Assembly: GCF_018332655.1 (NCBI RefSeq)
Contig: NZ_BOQL01000018.1
Span: forward strand, 124,001 to 188,000
Length of the DNA: 64,000 bases
Origin: Actinoplanes auranticolor
Lineage (GTDB): Bacteria; Actinomycetota; Actinomycetes; Mycobacteriales; Micromonosporaceae
Direction of reading: 5' to 3'
How positions within the stretch are numbered: the first letter of the stretch is position 1; each line of letters opens with the position of its first letter. The translations under genes and the position numbers were made by a program. Under the pieces are notes generated by a model. That model saw nothing but the letters and a program-made list of their open reading frames with translations. It made no database searches and was not told where the DNA came from. Of this stretch, positions 43,726 through 50,946 are shown one piece after another.

Positions 43726-43852
43726 GCCCGACCCCGCTCATCGGCCCGGCGGCCGCGTGACGGCCCGGCGCCGGGACCGGCTCGCGGGGTGAGCACGGTA
43801 CGGGTGGCTTGCGGTTGTCGAGCCGGGCACCCGTACGGAAAAGTCTGCCGGG

Positions 43853-43894
43853 TTGGACATTGTTGAGGGTCAATGTATTGTGGGAGCGCTCCCA
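43853..43894 (+). promoter_or_regulatory. Promoter with perfect CebR-type operator (TGGGAGCGCTCCCA)
   Basis: TGGGAGCGCTCCCA at 43881-43894 is a perfect 14-base palindrome identical to the CebR box I know from Streptomyces cellobiose-utilisation genes. It overlaps the end of a plausible promoter (TTGGAC 43853-43858, 17 bases, TATTGT 43876-43881) and lies 36 bases before the sugar dehydrogenase start. Confidence 0.7.
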
Positions 43895-43930
43895 GGTTGC
43901 GTCCGCCACTCTGCTCGAGGAGCCCCACCC

Positions 43931-45175
43931 ATGTCACGACGGCGTTTCCGCCCGGCCACCATGCTGGCCGGCCTGCTCGTTCTGGCCCTGTCCGCCCTCC
44001 TGCTGACCTCGGTTTCCCTGGCCGGCACGGCCGCGGCCGGCACCTCCCACACCCGCGCGGCACCACTGGCCGAGCTCACCGTGGTGTCCGAACAAGTGGC
44101 TTCCGGCCTGCGCCGCCCGATCGCGATCGCCGGGCTGCCGGACGGCCGGATGCTGATCGCGGAGAAGGGCGGCACCGTCCGTTCCTACCACCCCGACACC
44201 GGCCTGGCCGCCGACCCGGTGCTCGACCTGAGCGCCCGGATCGACCCGTCGGACAACGAGCGTGGCCTGCTCGGCATCACGCCCGCGCCGAACTTCGCGC
44301 GGACCGGGATCCTCTACGTGGCCTACACGAGCCTGCCGGCCGGCGCGCTGACCCTGGCCCGGGTGCCCCTCAACGCCCCGGACCGGCTGCAGGTGCTGCT
44401 CACCCAGGAGCACGCCGAGTACGGCAACCACAACGGCGGGCAGGTCGCGTTCGGCCGCGACGGCTACCTCTACTGGTCGCTCGGGGACGGCGGCCACGCC
44501 AACGACCCGTTCAAGGCCGGCCAGGACCTCGGCACCCTGCTCGGCAAGATCGTGCGGATCGACGTCAACCGCGCCTGCGGGGCCAAGCCCTACTGCGTGC
44601 CCTTCGACAACCCGTTCGTCCGCACGGCGGGCGCGCGGCCGGAGATCTGGGTCTACGGACTGCGCAACCCGTGGCGGTTCTCCATCGACCCGGCCGACAA
44701 CTCGCTGTGGATCGGTGACGTCGGCCAGGGCCTGGTCGAGGAGGTCAACCACATCCGCCCGTCGCAGCGCGGCGCCAACCTCGGCTGGTCCTGCCGCGAG
44801 GGCACTCCGGTCTTCGACCCGCAGCAGTGCCGCCCGGGCGGGCGGTACACCGACCCGGTCTTCGAGTACGAGCACTACCTCACCGAGAACTGCTCCGTCA
44901 CCGGTGGCGTGGTGTACCGAGGCTCCCGGACCCCGGAGGCACGCGGCACCTACATCGCGAGCGACTACTGCTCGACCCTCGCGTTCGCCGTGCGGCCCAA
45001 GCCCGGGGGCGGCTACGAGTCCGCCACGATCGGCAAGTTCCCCACCCAGCCGACCGCGTTCGGCACGGACGTGCACGGCGAGCTGTACGTGCTCAGCGAC
45101 CTGCCGGGATGGCTGAACAAGGTGCGGATCGAGCGGGTCCCGCCGGCCTCCCCCAGCGCGGTGGCCAACCGCTGA
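43931..45175 (+). CDS. Secreted PQQ-dependent soluble sugar dehydrogenase (GDH-B/Asd-like)
   Basis: A 414-residue secreted protein. A signal peptide (about 1-38, ending GTAAA) precedes a six-bladed propeller with the sugar-dehydrogenase pattern: GLRRPIAIAGLPDGRMLIAEKGG, NERGLLGITPAPNF, YGNHNGGQVAFGRDGYLYWSLGDGGHANDP, WVYGLRNPWRFSIDP and NLGWSCREG. Several Cys pairs fit an extracellular enzyme. It would oxidise aldoses using PQQ. ATG 43931 is preferred to an upstream in-frame ATG that would cover the operator. A CebR-type box suggests repression lifted by cello-oligosaccharides. A strong terminator follows. Confidence 0.88.
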   Translation: MSRRRFRPATMLAGLLVLALSALLLTSVSLAGTAAAGTSHTRAAPLAELTVVSEQVASGLRRPIAIAGLPDGRMLIAEKGGTVRSYHPDTGLAADPVLDLSARIDPSDNERGLLGITPAPNFARTGILYVAYTSLPAGALTLARVPLNAPDRLQVLLTQEHAEYGNHNGGQVAFGRDGYLYWSLGDGGHANDPFKAGQDLGTLLGKIVRIDVNRACGAKPYCVPFDNPFVRTAGARPEIWVYGLRNPWRFSIDPADNSLWIGDVGQGLVEEVNHIRPSQRGANLGWSCREGTPVFDPQQCRPGGRYTDPVFEYEHYLTENCSVTGGVVYRGSRTPEARGTYIASDYCSTLAFAVRPKPGGGYESATIGKFPTQPTAFGTDVHGELYVLSDLPGWLNKVRIERVPPASPSAVANR

Positions 45176-45208
45176 CCTGGAGGATCTCCTCCGCATCGGC
45201 AAGATTGA

Positions 45209-45241
45209 CCGGGGACGGCCGCTCGAAGCGGCCGTCCCCGG
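45209..45241 (+). terminator. Strong stem-loop terminator
   Basis: A perfect 15-base stem (45209-45223 with 45227-45241) around the 3-base loop CGA lies 34 bases after the sugar dehydrogenase stop. Confidence 0.8.
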
Positions 45242-45430
45242 CTCGTTCCCGATGTCCCGCGCACTCCGCCCACTCCGTCCAGCCGGGACGGCCGGTTCCG
45301 GCCACTGGTACGAACAGCTCCGCCCCCGGCCGGGATGGGATGCTGGGCGCGTGATCGCCGAGCCCGCTGCCGGACCGGGCACCCGGACGCCGTGGCGCCG
45401 GCCCGGGCCGAGCTGATCAGCTGCTGGCCG

Positions 45431-46624
45431 ATGACGGCGACCGACAGCGTTTTCCGGGTGCGCGAGTTCCGCTACGTGTGGGCCGCCGAGGTCCTCTCCA
45501 TCGCCGGCGACCAGCTGGCCCGGGTGGCCCTGGCGGTGCTGGTGTACGGGCGCACCGGCTCGGCCGCCTGGGCCGCGGTGGTCTACGCGCTGACCTTCCT
45601 GCCGGCCCTCTTCGGCGGCGTACTCCTGGCCGGGCTGGCCGACCGCTACCGCCGCCGGGAGGTGATGGTGGCGGCCGACCTGCTGCGCGCGGTGCTGGTC
45701 GCCGTGATGGCGCTACCCGGGCTGCCGCTGCCCTGGCTGGCGGTGCTGCTCTTCCTGGTGGTGCTGGCCGGCACACCGTTCACCGCGGCGCAGGGCGCGC
45801 TGCTGCCGGAGATCCTGCCCGGCGCCCGCTACGAGCGGGGGCTCGCGGTACGCCAGATCACCGGCCAGTCGGCACAGCTGCTGGGCTTCGCCACCGGCGG
45901 CATCCTGGTCGCCGCGATCGAGCCGGGCCCGGCACTGCTCGGCAACGCCACGACGTTCCTGGTGTCGGCGGTGCTGATCCGGGCCGGGCTGGCCGACCGC
46001 CCCCGGCCGGTGCCGGAGTCCCGCGACGACCTGCGGACGAGCGTGGCGGTACGCGGCCTCCGCGCCGACCCCCGGCGGCGCGCACTGCTCGCGCTGGCCT
46101 GGATGGTCGGCTGGTACGTGGTGCCGGAGGCGCTCGCCGCCCCGTACGCGGACCAGATCGGCGCCGGACCGGCCGCCGTCGGCCTGCTGATGGCGGCCGA
46201 CCCGCTGGGCAGCATCGCGGGGGCCTGGCTCTTCGTCCGGCTCGTGCCGGAGCGGATCCGCGACCGGCTGATCGGGGTGCTCGCGGTGGGAGCCGGCCTG
46301 CCCCTGCTGCTGACCGCGGCGCAGCCCGGCGTGGCGATGTCGATGGCACTGTGGGGCCTGTCGGGGATGTTCAGCACCGCTTACCTGATCCAGGCGCAGG
46401 CCGGTTTCGTCCGGTCCACCCCGGAGGGCGAACGCGGCCGGGCGATCGGCGTGGCCGCTTCCGGCCTGCTGGCGGCGCAAGGGGTGGCCGTGCTGGCCGG
46501 CGGCTGGGCGGCCGACCACTGGGACGCTGCGACGGCGATCACGGGGGCGGCGCTGGCCGGCATCGTCCTGTGCGCCGCGGCCGCGGTGGCTCTGCGCTCG
46601 GCGGACCACCGCGCCGCGGGCTGA
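45431..46624 (+). CDS. MFS transporter
   Basis: A 397-residue major-facilitator protein with about 12 membrane segments: FRVREFRYVWAAEVLSIAGDQLARVALAVLVYG opens it, the inter-helix loop GLADRYRRREVMVAADL is the motif-A equivalent, and the C-terminal half repeats the fold. It resembles actinobacterial drug- or metabolite-exporting MFS proteins. ATG 45431 starts just before the first segment; no clear ribosome site is seen. Its stop is 1 base from a tiny ORF on the other strand. Confidence 0.85.
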   Translation: MTATDSVFRVREFRYVWAAEVLSIAGDQLARVALAVLVYGRTGSAAWAAVVYALTFLPALFGGVLLAGLADRYRRREVMVAADLLRAVLVAVMALPGLPLPWLAVLLFLVVLAGTPFTAAQGALLPEILPGARYERGLAVRQITGQSAQLLGFATGGILVAAIEPGPALLGNATTFLVSAVLIRAGLADRPRPVPESRDDLRTSVAVRGLRADPRRRALLALAWMVGWYVVPEALAAPYADQIGAGPAAVGLLMAADPLGSIAGAWLFVRLVPERIRDRLIGVLAVGAGLPLLLTAAQPGVAMSMALWGLSGMFSTAYLIQAQAGFVRSTPEGERGRAIGVAASGLLAAQGVAVLAGGWAADHWDAATAITGAALAGIVLCAAAAVALRSADHRAAG

Positions 46625-46625
46625 C

Positions 46626-46646
46626 TCACCAGTTCTTGTTGCGCAT
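46626..46646 (-). CDS. Six-residue ORF (MRNKNW) with strong ribosome site
   Basis: ATG CGC AAC AAG AAC TGG TGA with GGAGGAGGA (46651-46659) 4 bases upstream. It repeats the layout of the seven-codon ORF at 46683-46706: the same ribosome site, the same spacing, Met-Arg start, Asn-Lys core and Trp-stop end. The two are in one frame, divided by the stop of the first. No gene follows on this strand, so it is not an obvious attenuator. The product is unknown; a minimal RiPP-like precursor is one idea. Confidence 0.4.
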   Translation of the reverse strand: MRNKNW

Positions 46647-46682
46647 GGCGTCCTCCTCCGGTCGTCGAACGGTCCAGGCTGG

Positions 46683-46706
46683 TCACCAGCTCTTGTTCTT
46701 GCGCAC
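46683..46706 (-). CDS. Seven-residue ORF (MRKNKSW) with strong ribosome site
   Basis: GTG CGC AAG AAC AAG AGC TGG TGA with GAGGAGGA (46711-46718) 4 bases upstream. It is the upstream copy of a diverged tandem pair; the second copy lacks one codon but keeps frame and the terminal Trp. A longer reading from GTG 17 codons before the stop is possible (reading VDVLAVEEDA before the core), but the conserved EEDA is just the translated ribosome site. Confidence 0.4.
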   Translation of the reverse strand: MRKNKSW

Positions 46707-46857
46707 CGCATCCTCCTCGACCGCGAGAACGTCCACGGTATACCCGGCAGCGGCGGTACCGGCCGGTGATCATGGTCGATGGCCGGAACCGGAAACCGTC
46801 GCCACCGAGAACCGACGGACGGCAGTTCCGCGGTACGCAGGCTGACACAATGCGCCC

Positions 46858-47721
46858 ATGCGTGTCCTGGTCGCCGACGATGACGCCGGCCTCCGCGCGG
46901 CCATCAGCGCAGCCCTTCGTGCCGCGGGGATCGATGCGAGGACCGCGGCTGACCTCGCGGACGTCGACTTCACGCTCGCCTCGGCCGCGTACGACGGCCT
47001 CGTGCTCAGCCGGTCTCTGTCCGGCGCCGACGCTCTCGACTACGTGGCCCGGCGGCGGCAGGCGGGGTGGTCGGTTCCGGTGCTGTTCCTGACGGACCGC
47101 CAGTCGGCCGACGACCGGGTCGCGGCACTGGACTGGGGAGACGACTTGCTGGCCAAGCCGCTCGATATGGCCGAATTGACGGTAAGGGTGCGCAGTCTGG
47201 CTCGCCGGAGTGCGGTCACCGCAGAGCCGGTGCTGCGCATGGGAGAGCTCACCATGGATCTCCAGCGCCGCGAGGCGCGCTGGGGCGACGTGCCGCTCGC
47301 CTTGACGGCGGAGGAGTTCGCCGTGCTGGAGGTGCTGACGACCCGGCAAGGGCTGGCCGTGGCACGCACCGACCTGCTGGCCCACGCCTGGGATCAACCG
47401 TCCGATCTCACCACGAACGTCCTGGATGTAGTGATCGCCCGGCTCAGCCGCAAGCTCGCCGGGCGTGCGCTGATAGAGACAGTGCGGGGAGCCGGCTACC
47501 GGCTGACGACCGAAGCCCGGGAACGGTCGAAGGTGGAACGTCGCCTTCCCGTGCCCGCCCGGAGGCTCGGAGCTGGCCGGGCCTTCCTGGACGGCTTGGC
47601 CGGCGTGGTCTCGTTCGGCCTGCCGTTGCACGAGGCGTCCTCCACCGGGTTGACGGACAAGGCGGTGGCCAACATCGCCGACGCCGCGCGACGCGTGGGC
47701 CGGGCAGGTACCGGTGACTGA
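46858..47721 (+). CDS. OmpR-type response regulator with a degenerate receiver (pseudo-receiver)
   Basis: A 287-residue protein. The receiver (1-115) keeps the acidic pocket D7-D8-D9, the Thr in VLFLTDRQSAD and the Lys in LLAKPLDM, but the phospho-acceptor Asp is replaced by S51 (GLVLSRSLSG). A winged helix follows (about 130-222, ending GAGYRLT), then an extra 65-residue tail not usual in the family. No kinase gene is adjacent. It probably acts without phosphorylation, by ligand, constitutively, or by an unusual switch. It overlaps the next gene by 8 bases. Confidence 0.85.
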   Translation: MRVLVADDDAGLRAAISAALRAAGIDARTAADLADVDFTLASAAYDGLVLSRSLSGADALDYVARRRQAGWSVPVLFLTDRQSADDRVAALDWGDDLLAKPLDMAELTVRVRSLARRSAVTAEPVLRMGELTMDLQRREARWGDVPLALTAEEFAVLEVLTTRQGLAVARTDLLAHAWDQPSDLTTNVLDVVIARLSRKLAGRALIETVRGAGYRLTTEARERSKVERRLPVPARRLGAGRAFLDGLAGVVSFGLPLHEASSTGLTDKAVANIADAARRVGRAGTGD

Positions 47722-48040
47722 CCCGACGGCATCGGACGTGACGGGAGAGGCCGAGCCGGCGACCGGCCCGGGACTCGAGCTCTACGGCCGGGCGGACAGG
47801 CCGACGCGGGCGGCAATCGAGCGGGAGCTCGAACGACTGCACTGGCAGCGGCGTCAGGACATGTACCTGCGCTGGGCCGGGCTCGTCTCCGGCCTGGTCA
47901 TCGCCCTGTCGTTCCTGAGCGCGGGCACCTGGCTCATCGTGTCCGGCCACGGTGTCGAGGGCAGCCTCATCGCGAGCGTGGACATCGTCGCGCTGGTCAC
48001 CGTCTTCGTGGTCCAGGTCCGGAGCCGCCGCGACGCCTGA
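47714..48040 (+). CDS. Small membrane protein, two segments, unknown
   Basis: A 108-residue protein: an acidic N-terminal part, a helix ERELERLHWQRRQDMYLRW, and two membrane segments (about 53-75 and 83-101) ending in VQVRSRRDA. The layout is reminiscent of DUF2335-type proteins but I am not certain. GTG 47714 lies inside the end of the pseudo-receiver regulator gene, so the two are translationally coupled and may work together. Confidence 0.7.
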   Translation: MTDPTASDVTGEAEPATGPGLELYGRADRPTRAAIERELERLHWQRRQDMYLRWAGLVSGLVIALSFLSAGTWLIVSGHGVEGSLIASVDIVALVTVFVVQVRSRRDA

Positions 48041-48074
48041 TCGGCATCGTCGACCGGCCGCGCCGGTTCAGCGA

Positions 48075-48944
48075 TCAGATCGCCGCCGGGCGCACGTCGA
48101 GACCCAGCGCGTGCGCCGTCCGTTCGTAGACGGCGGCTGCCAGGCCGGCATCGCGAACGATCTTCGGTGGTGTCGCGGCCGCGCCTTTCGTGAAGTAGCC
48201 GCCGTTCGGCGTCGGCGGGATCCCGGCCGTGGCGAGCATGACCGGGGTGCGGGCCGCCTTGTCCGGCGTCTGGGCCATGATGCCGCTGACCGAGGAAACC
48301 ACCTTCAGCAGGCCACCGGCCTTGGTGTGGAACCCGGTTCTGATGACGCCCGGGTTGGCGCTGTAGGCGTTCATGCCGGGCGGAAGGCGGTCGGCGAGCG
48401 CGGTGGTGGCCAGCAGGTTGGCGAGTTTGGCGGTGCCGTACACGGTGAGCTGGGAGAAACGGTCCCGCCAGGAGGTGCCGGTGACGTCCGGCGCGCTCGC
48501 GTCGAGCCGGCCCCGGGTCACCAGGTCACTCGAGATGGTGATGATGCGCGCGTCCGCGGTGAACAGGCCGTCGGCGAGCAGCAGATGGGTGAGATGGAAC
48601 GGCGCCAGGTGGTTGAGGGCATGGGTCCGCTCGATCCCGTCGGCGGTCTCGGCGTAGCCGGCGAAGGCGGCTCCGGCGTTGTTGACCAGCACGTCGACGT
48701 GCCCCACGGTGGCGCGCAGCTGCGTCGCGAGGGCCCGGACGGCGTCGCGATCGACCAGGTCGGCATGCAGGACGTGCACCGCACGGCCCGGCGCGACCGC
48801 GGCGAGCGCCTGCCGGGTCGACTCGGCGCTGGGCGCGTCGCGGGTCACCGCGACGATGTCGAAACCGTCGGCCAGGAGCCGCCGGGCGGTGGCCTGGCCG
48901 AGGCCGCCGGCCGCGCCGGTGATGACTGCAGTTCGGGTGATCAC
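48075..48944 (-). CDS. Short-chain dehydrogenase/reductase
   Basis: A 289-residue classical SDR with the cofactor motif TGAAGGLGQATARRL, NNAG in VLVNNAGAAFAG, catalytic Ser in ITISSDLVTRG, and Y-x-x-x-K in TVYGTAKLAN. GTG 48944 has AGGAG 7 bases upstream and is slightly better than ATG 48950, which overlaps that site. It follows the intradiol dioxygenase gene by 14 bases on the same strand, so the two form an operon, probably under MarR control. The substrate may be an aromatic or alicyclic alcohol (inference). Confidence 0.9.
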   Translation of the reverse strand: MITRTAVITGAAGGLGQATARRLLADGFDIVAVTRDAPSAESTRQALAAVAPGRAVHVLHADLVDRDAVRALATQLRATVGHVDVLVNNAGAAFAGYAETADGIERTHALNHLAPFHLTHLLLADGLFTADARIITISSDLVTRGRLDASAPDVTGTSWRDRFSQLTVYGTAKLANLLATTALADRLPPGMNAYSANPGVIRTGFHTKAGGLLKVVSSVSGIMAQTPDKAARTPVMLATAGIPPTPNGGYFTKGAAATPPKIVRDAGLAAAVYERTAHALGLDVRPAAI

Positions 48945-48958
48945 GGGCATTCTCCTGG

Positions 48959-49657
48959 TCAATGGCGGAGCTGAAGGGTGACGTCGGCCCGGTGGCCGTC
49001 GGCGGCCGGCCGGATGACCGGCCAGCTGCCCGGGGATCCCTTGGCCATGCGGATCTCGATGTCGTGGGCGTTGACGTACGGGCTCCGCCCGCGATCGGCG
49101 TACGGCGGCATCGCCTGGATGCGCGCGGCGAAGTCGTCGGGGAAGTACAGTTCCGTACCGAGCAGGGCCTTTCCGCCGACGCTGACCCGGACGTGGATGT
49201 GCACGGTGCGCGGGGTGTACCAGCCCGGCACGATGGTCTGGAATTCGACGTACCCGTCGGGGTCGGTGGTCTGCTGTCCACGCAGGAACGTCGCGGTGTC
49301 CGTGGGCCGGAACCGCCGCAGGCTCAACGACACCAGGGCCGGGAACTTGTCCGCGCCGTAGCGCTGGTAGCCGGAGTAGACGCCTGCGGCGTCGCAGTGC
49401 CAGATCTCGACGGCTGCCCCCGACAGCGGAGCCAGCGTGCCGACCTCGACGGCGCGGATGCGGAGCACCAGAGGGGCGCCGCTCCGGCCTTCGCGGATGT
49501 CCCGCCGTTGCGGTGACCCGGGCACGTAGTAGGGCCCGTTCCCCTGCCCGGCCGTGGCCTGGTCCGCGTCGAGGGTGGCTGCCCGGCGAATGGTCCCCCG
49601 ATTGTCGAACCGCCCCAGCACCGCCGTCAGTACCCGCCTGCGCACGCGGTCGCGCAT
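48959..49657 (-). CDS. Intradiol ring-cleavage dioxygenase family protein
   Basis: A 232-residue protein of the catechol/protocatechuate intradiol dioxygenase family. PLSGAAVEIWHCDAAGVYSGY gives the first Tyr ligand and IVPGWYTPRTVHIHVRV gives the second Tyr and the H-x-H pair, so all four Fe(III) ligands appear present. FPDDFAARIQAMPPYADRG follows as in the family. It would cleave a catechol-type ring. ATG 49657 has AGGAGGGG just upstream. It is divergent from a MarR gene with palindromic operators between. Confidence 0.9.
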   Translation of the reverse strand: MRDRVRRRVLTAVLGRFDNRGTIRRAATLDADQATAGQGNGPYYVPGSPQRRDIREGRSGAPLVLRIRAVEVGTLAPLSGAAVEIWHCDAAGVYSGYQRYGADKFPALVSLSLRRFRPTDTATFLRGQQTTDPDGYVEFQTIVPGWYTPRTVHIHVRVSVGGKALLGTELYFPDDFAARIQAMPPYADRGRSPYVNAHDIEIRMAKGSPGSWPVIRPAADGHRADVTLQLRH

Positions 49658-49673
49658 CGCCCCTCCTTCCAAT

Positions 49674-49743
49674 TGCTTGGAGTCTCCAAGCATCATCAGT
49701 GTGGGACATATACTTGGAGTCGTCAAGCATCGGAATCTCCAAG
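49674..49743. promoter_or_regulatory. MarR operator cluster
   Basis: TGCTTGGAGTCTCCAAGCA (49674-49692) is a perfect 9+1+9 palindrome. A second copy, TACTTGGAGTCGTCAAGCA (49711-49729), has mismatched inner bases, and a half site TCTCCAAG lies at 49736-49743, just before the MarR start. They fill the 98 bases between the divergent dioxygenase and MarR genes. Confidence 0.7.
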
Positions 49744-49755
49744 TAAGCTGGCGCG

Positions 49756-50205
49756 ATGGACGGTGAGTCGTTGACCTATCAGCTCCTGCGGCTGGTGCAC
49801 GCCATGGACGACGCGACCGACGCCGCCATCCAGGACGTGCTCACCGAGCTCAACCTGACGCATCCGCTGGCCGACGCGCTGTGGCAGCTGGATCCCGCCG
49901 CCCCGGCCCCGTCGATGCGCCAGATGGCCGTCCGGCTGCGGTGCGACCCGTCGACCGTGACGTTCCTGGCCGACCGGCTGCACCAGCTGTCGTACGTGAC
50001 GCGCACCGCGGCTACCGGCGACCGGCGCACCAAGGTGCTCGAGCTCACCGACCAGGGCCGGGAGGCGCGCCGGCGGCTGGTGGAAGCAGCGACCACCCGT
50101 ACGCCCCTCGCGCGCCTCACCGCCGCCGAGCAGCGCCGCCTGCACACCCTGATGACCAGAGCAATGGCGCCTTCCGCCACGGAGGAGGAAAAGCGTTACG
50201 GATAG
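49756..50205 (+). CDS. MarR-family transcriptional regulator
   Basis: A 149-residue winged-helix regulator with dimerisation helices at both ends and the recognition region SMRQMAVRLRCDPSTVTFLADRLHQLSYVTRTAATGDRRTKVLELTDQG, including the D-R-R wing. It is divergent from the intradiol dioxygenase-SDR pair. Palindromes between them are its likely operators, giving self-repression and repression of the pair until an aromatic ligand binds (inference). Confidence 0.92.
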   Translation: MDGESLTYQLLRLVHAMDDATDAAIQDVLTELNLTHPLADALWQLDPAAPAPSMRQMAVRLRCDPSTVTFLADRLHQLSYVTRTAATGDRRTKVLELTDQGREARRRLVEAATTRTPLARLTAAEQRRLHTLMTRAMAPSATEEEKRYG

Positions 50206-50220
50206 CCGATGTCCGTCTCG

Positions 50221-50778
50221 TCAGGTGGTGGTGATCGCCGGCTGGACGTGGACGATGTGGACCGGCTCGGTGTCCGGGCCGAGACGCACGAAGGCGTGTT
50301 CCGTCCAGTTCCAGTGCTGGCCGGTGATCAGGTCGTGGGCCACGAAGTCGTCGTGCCAGTCGAGCAGGGCGACCTCCAGGCCGAGGCGGCGGGCCTCGGC
50401 GACGAAAGCGTCGAAGTCGTCGAAGGTGCCCAGGTCCGGGTGGATCGCGTCGCGGCCCGCAGCGTGTTGTTGGCGCCTTTGCGATTGATCCGGCCGATGG
50501 GATGGATCGGCGTCAGATACACGACGTCGAAGCCCATGGCGGCGATGGCGGTCAGCCGCCGCGCCGCGGTGCGGAACGTCCCGCTGGTCCAGCGGCCGGT
50601 GCTCTCGTCGAAGGTGGCGCCCTCCGAGCGCGGGAAGATCTCGTACCACGCGCCGTACAGGGCCCGGTCCCGTTCGACCAGCTCCACCGTCCACCACCGG
50701 CGCCACGTCGACGACCGGTATGCGCAGGTGCCGAGGGGCCGTGGCGGATGTGGTCCCCGCCGGCTCGGGACTCGCCAT
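50221..50778 (-). pseudogene. glgE: Decayed glgE (maltosyltransferase) remnant
   Basis: Pieces of GlgE in different frames: an N-terminal scrap [12 protein letters not shown]; a middle piece in another frame with [36 protein letters not shown] and [20 protein letters not shown]; then, back in the first frame, [19 protein letters not shown] joined directly to the C-terminal end [16 protein letters not shown] and NWTEHAFVRLGPDTEPVHI. The catalytic GH13 core is missing. At least two large deletions and frame changes are needed, so it is non-functional. Confidence 0.75.
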
Positions 50779-50946
50779 ATCGGATCACGCTAGCGGACCG
50801 GGCCCGTTCCGGCAGCCGAGGCCGTTCGACGTGCCGGACGATCACGGCCGGCGGAAGGCGACCGGCTGGGTGCGGGCAGCTGAATTGTCGGTGACGGTAG
50901 GCGACAACCATTGCCGGACCGTCGATTGTTCGGTACCGAAGGGGTC

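Noticed and set aside
43798..43836. Inverted repeat GTACGGGTG/CACCCGTAC as a terminator
   Set aside because: The 9-base arms are perfect but the loop is 21 bases; too weak to claim, and it may belong to the following promoter region.
46626..46718. Tiny ORFs as an attenuator leader for a downstream gene
   Set aside because: The next gene on that strand is several kilobases away, and the MFS gene runs in the opposite direction.
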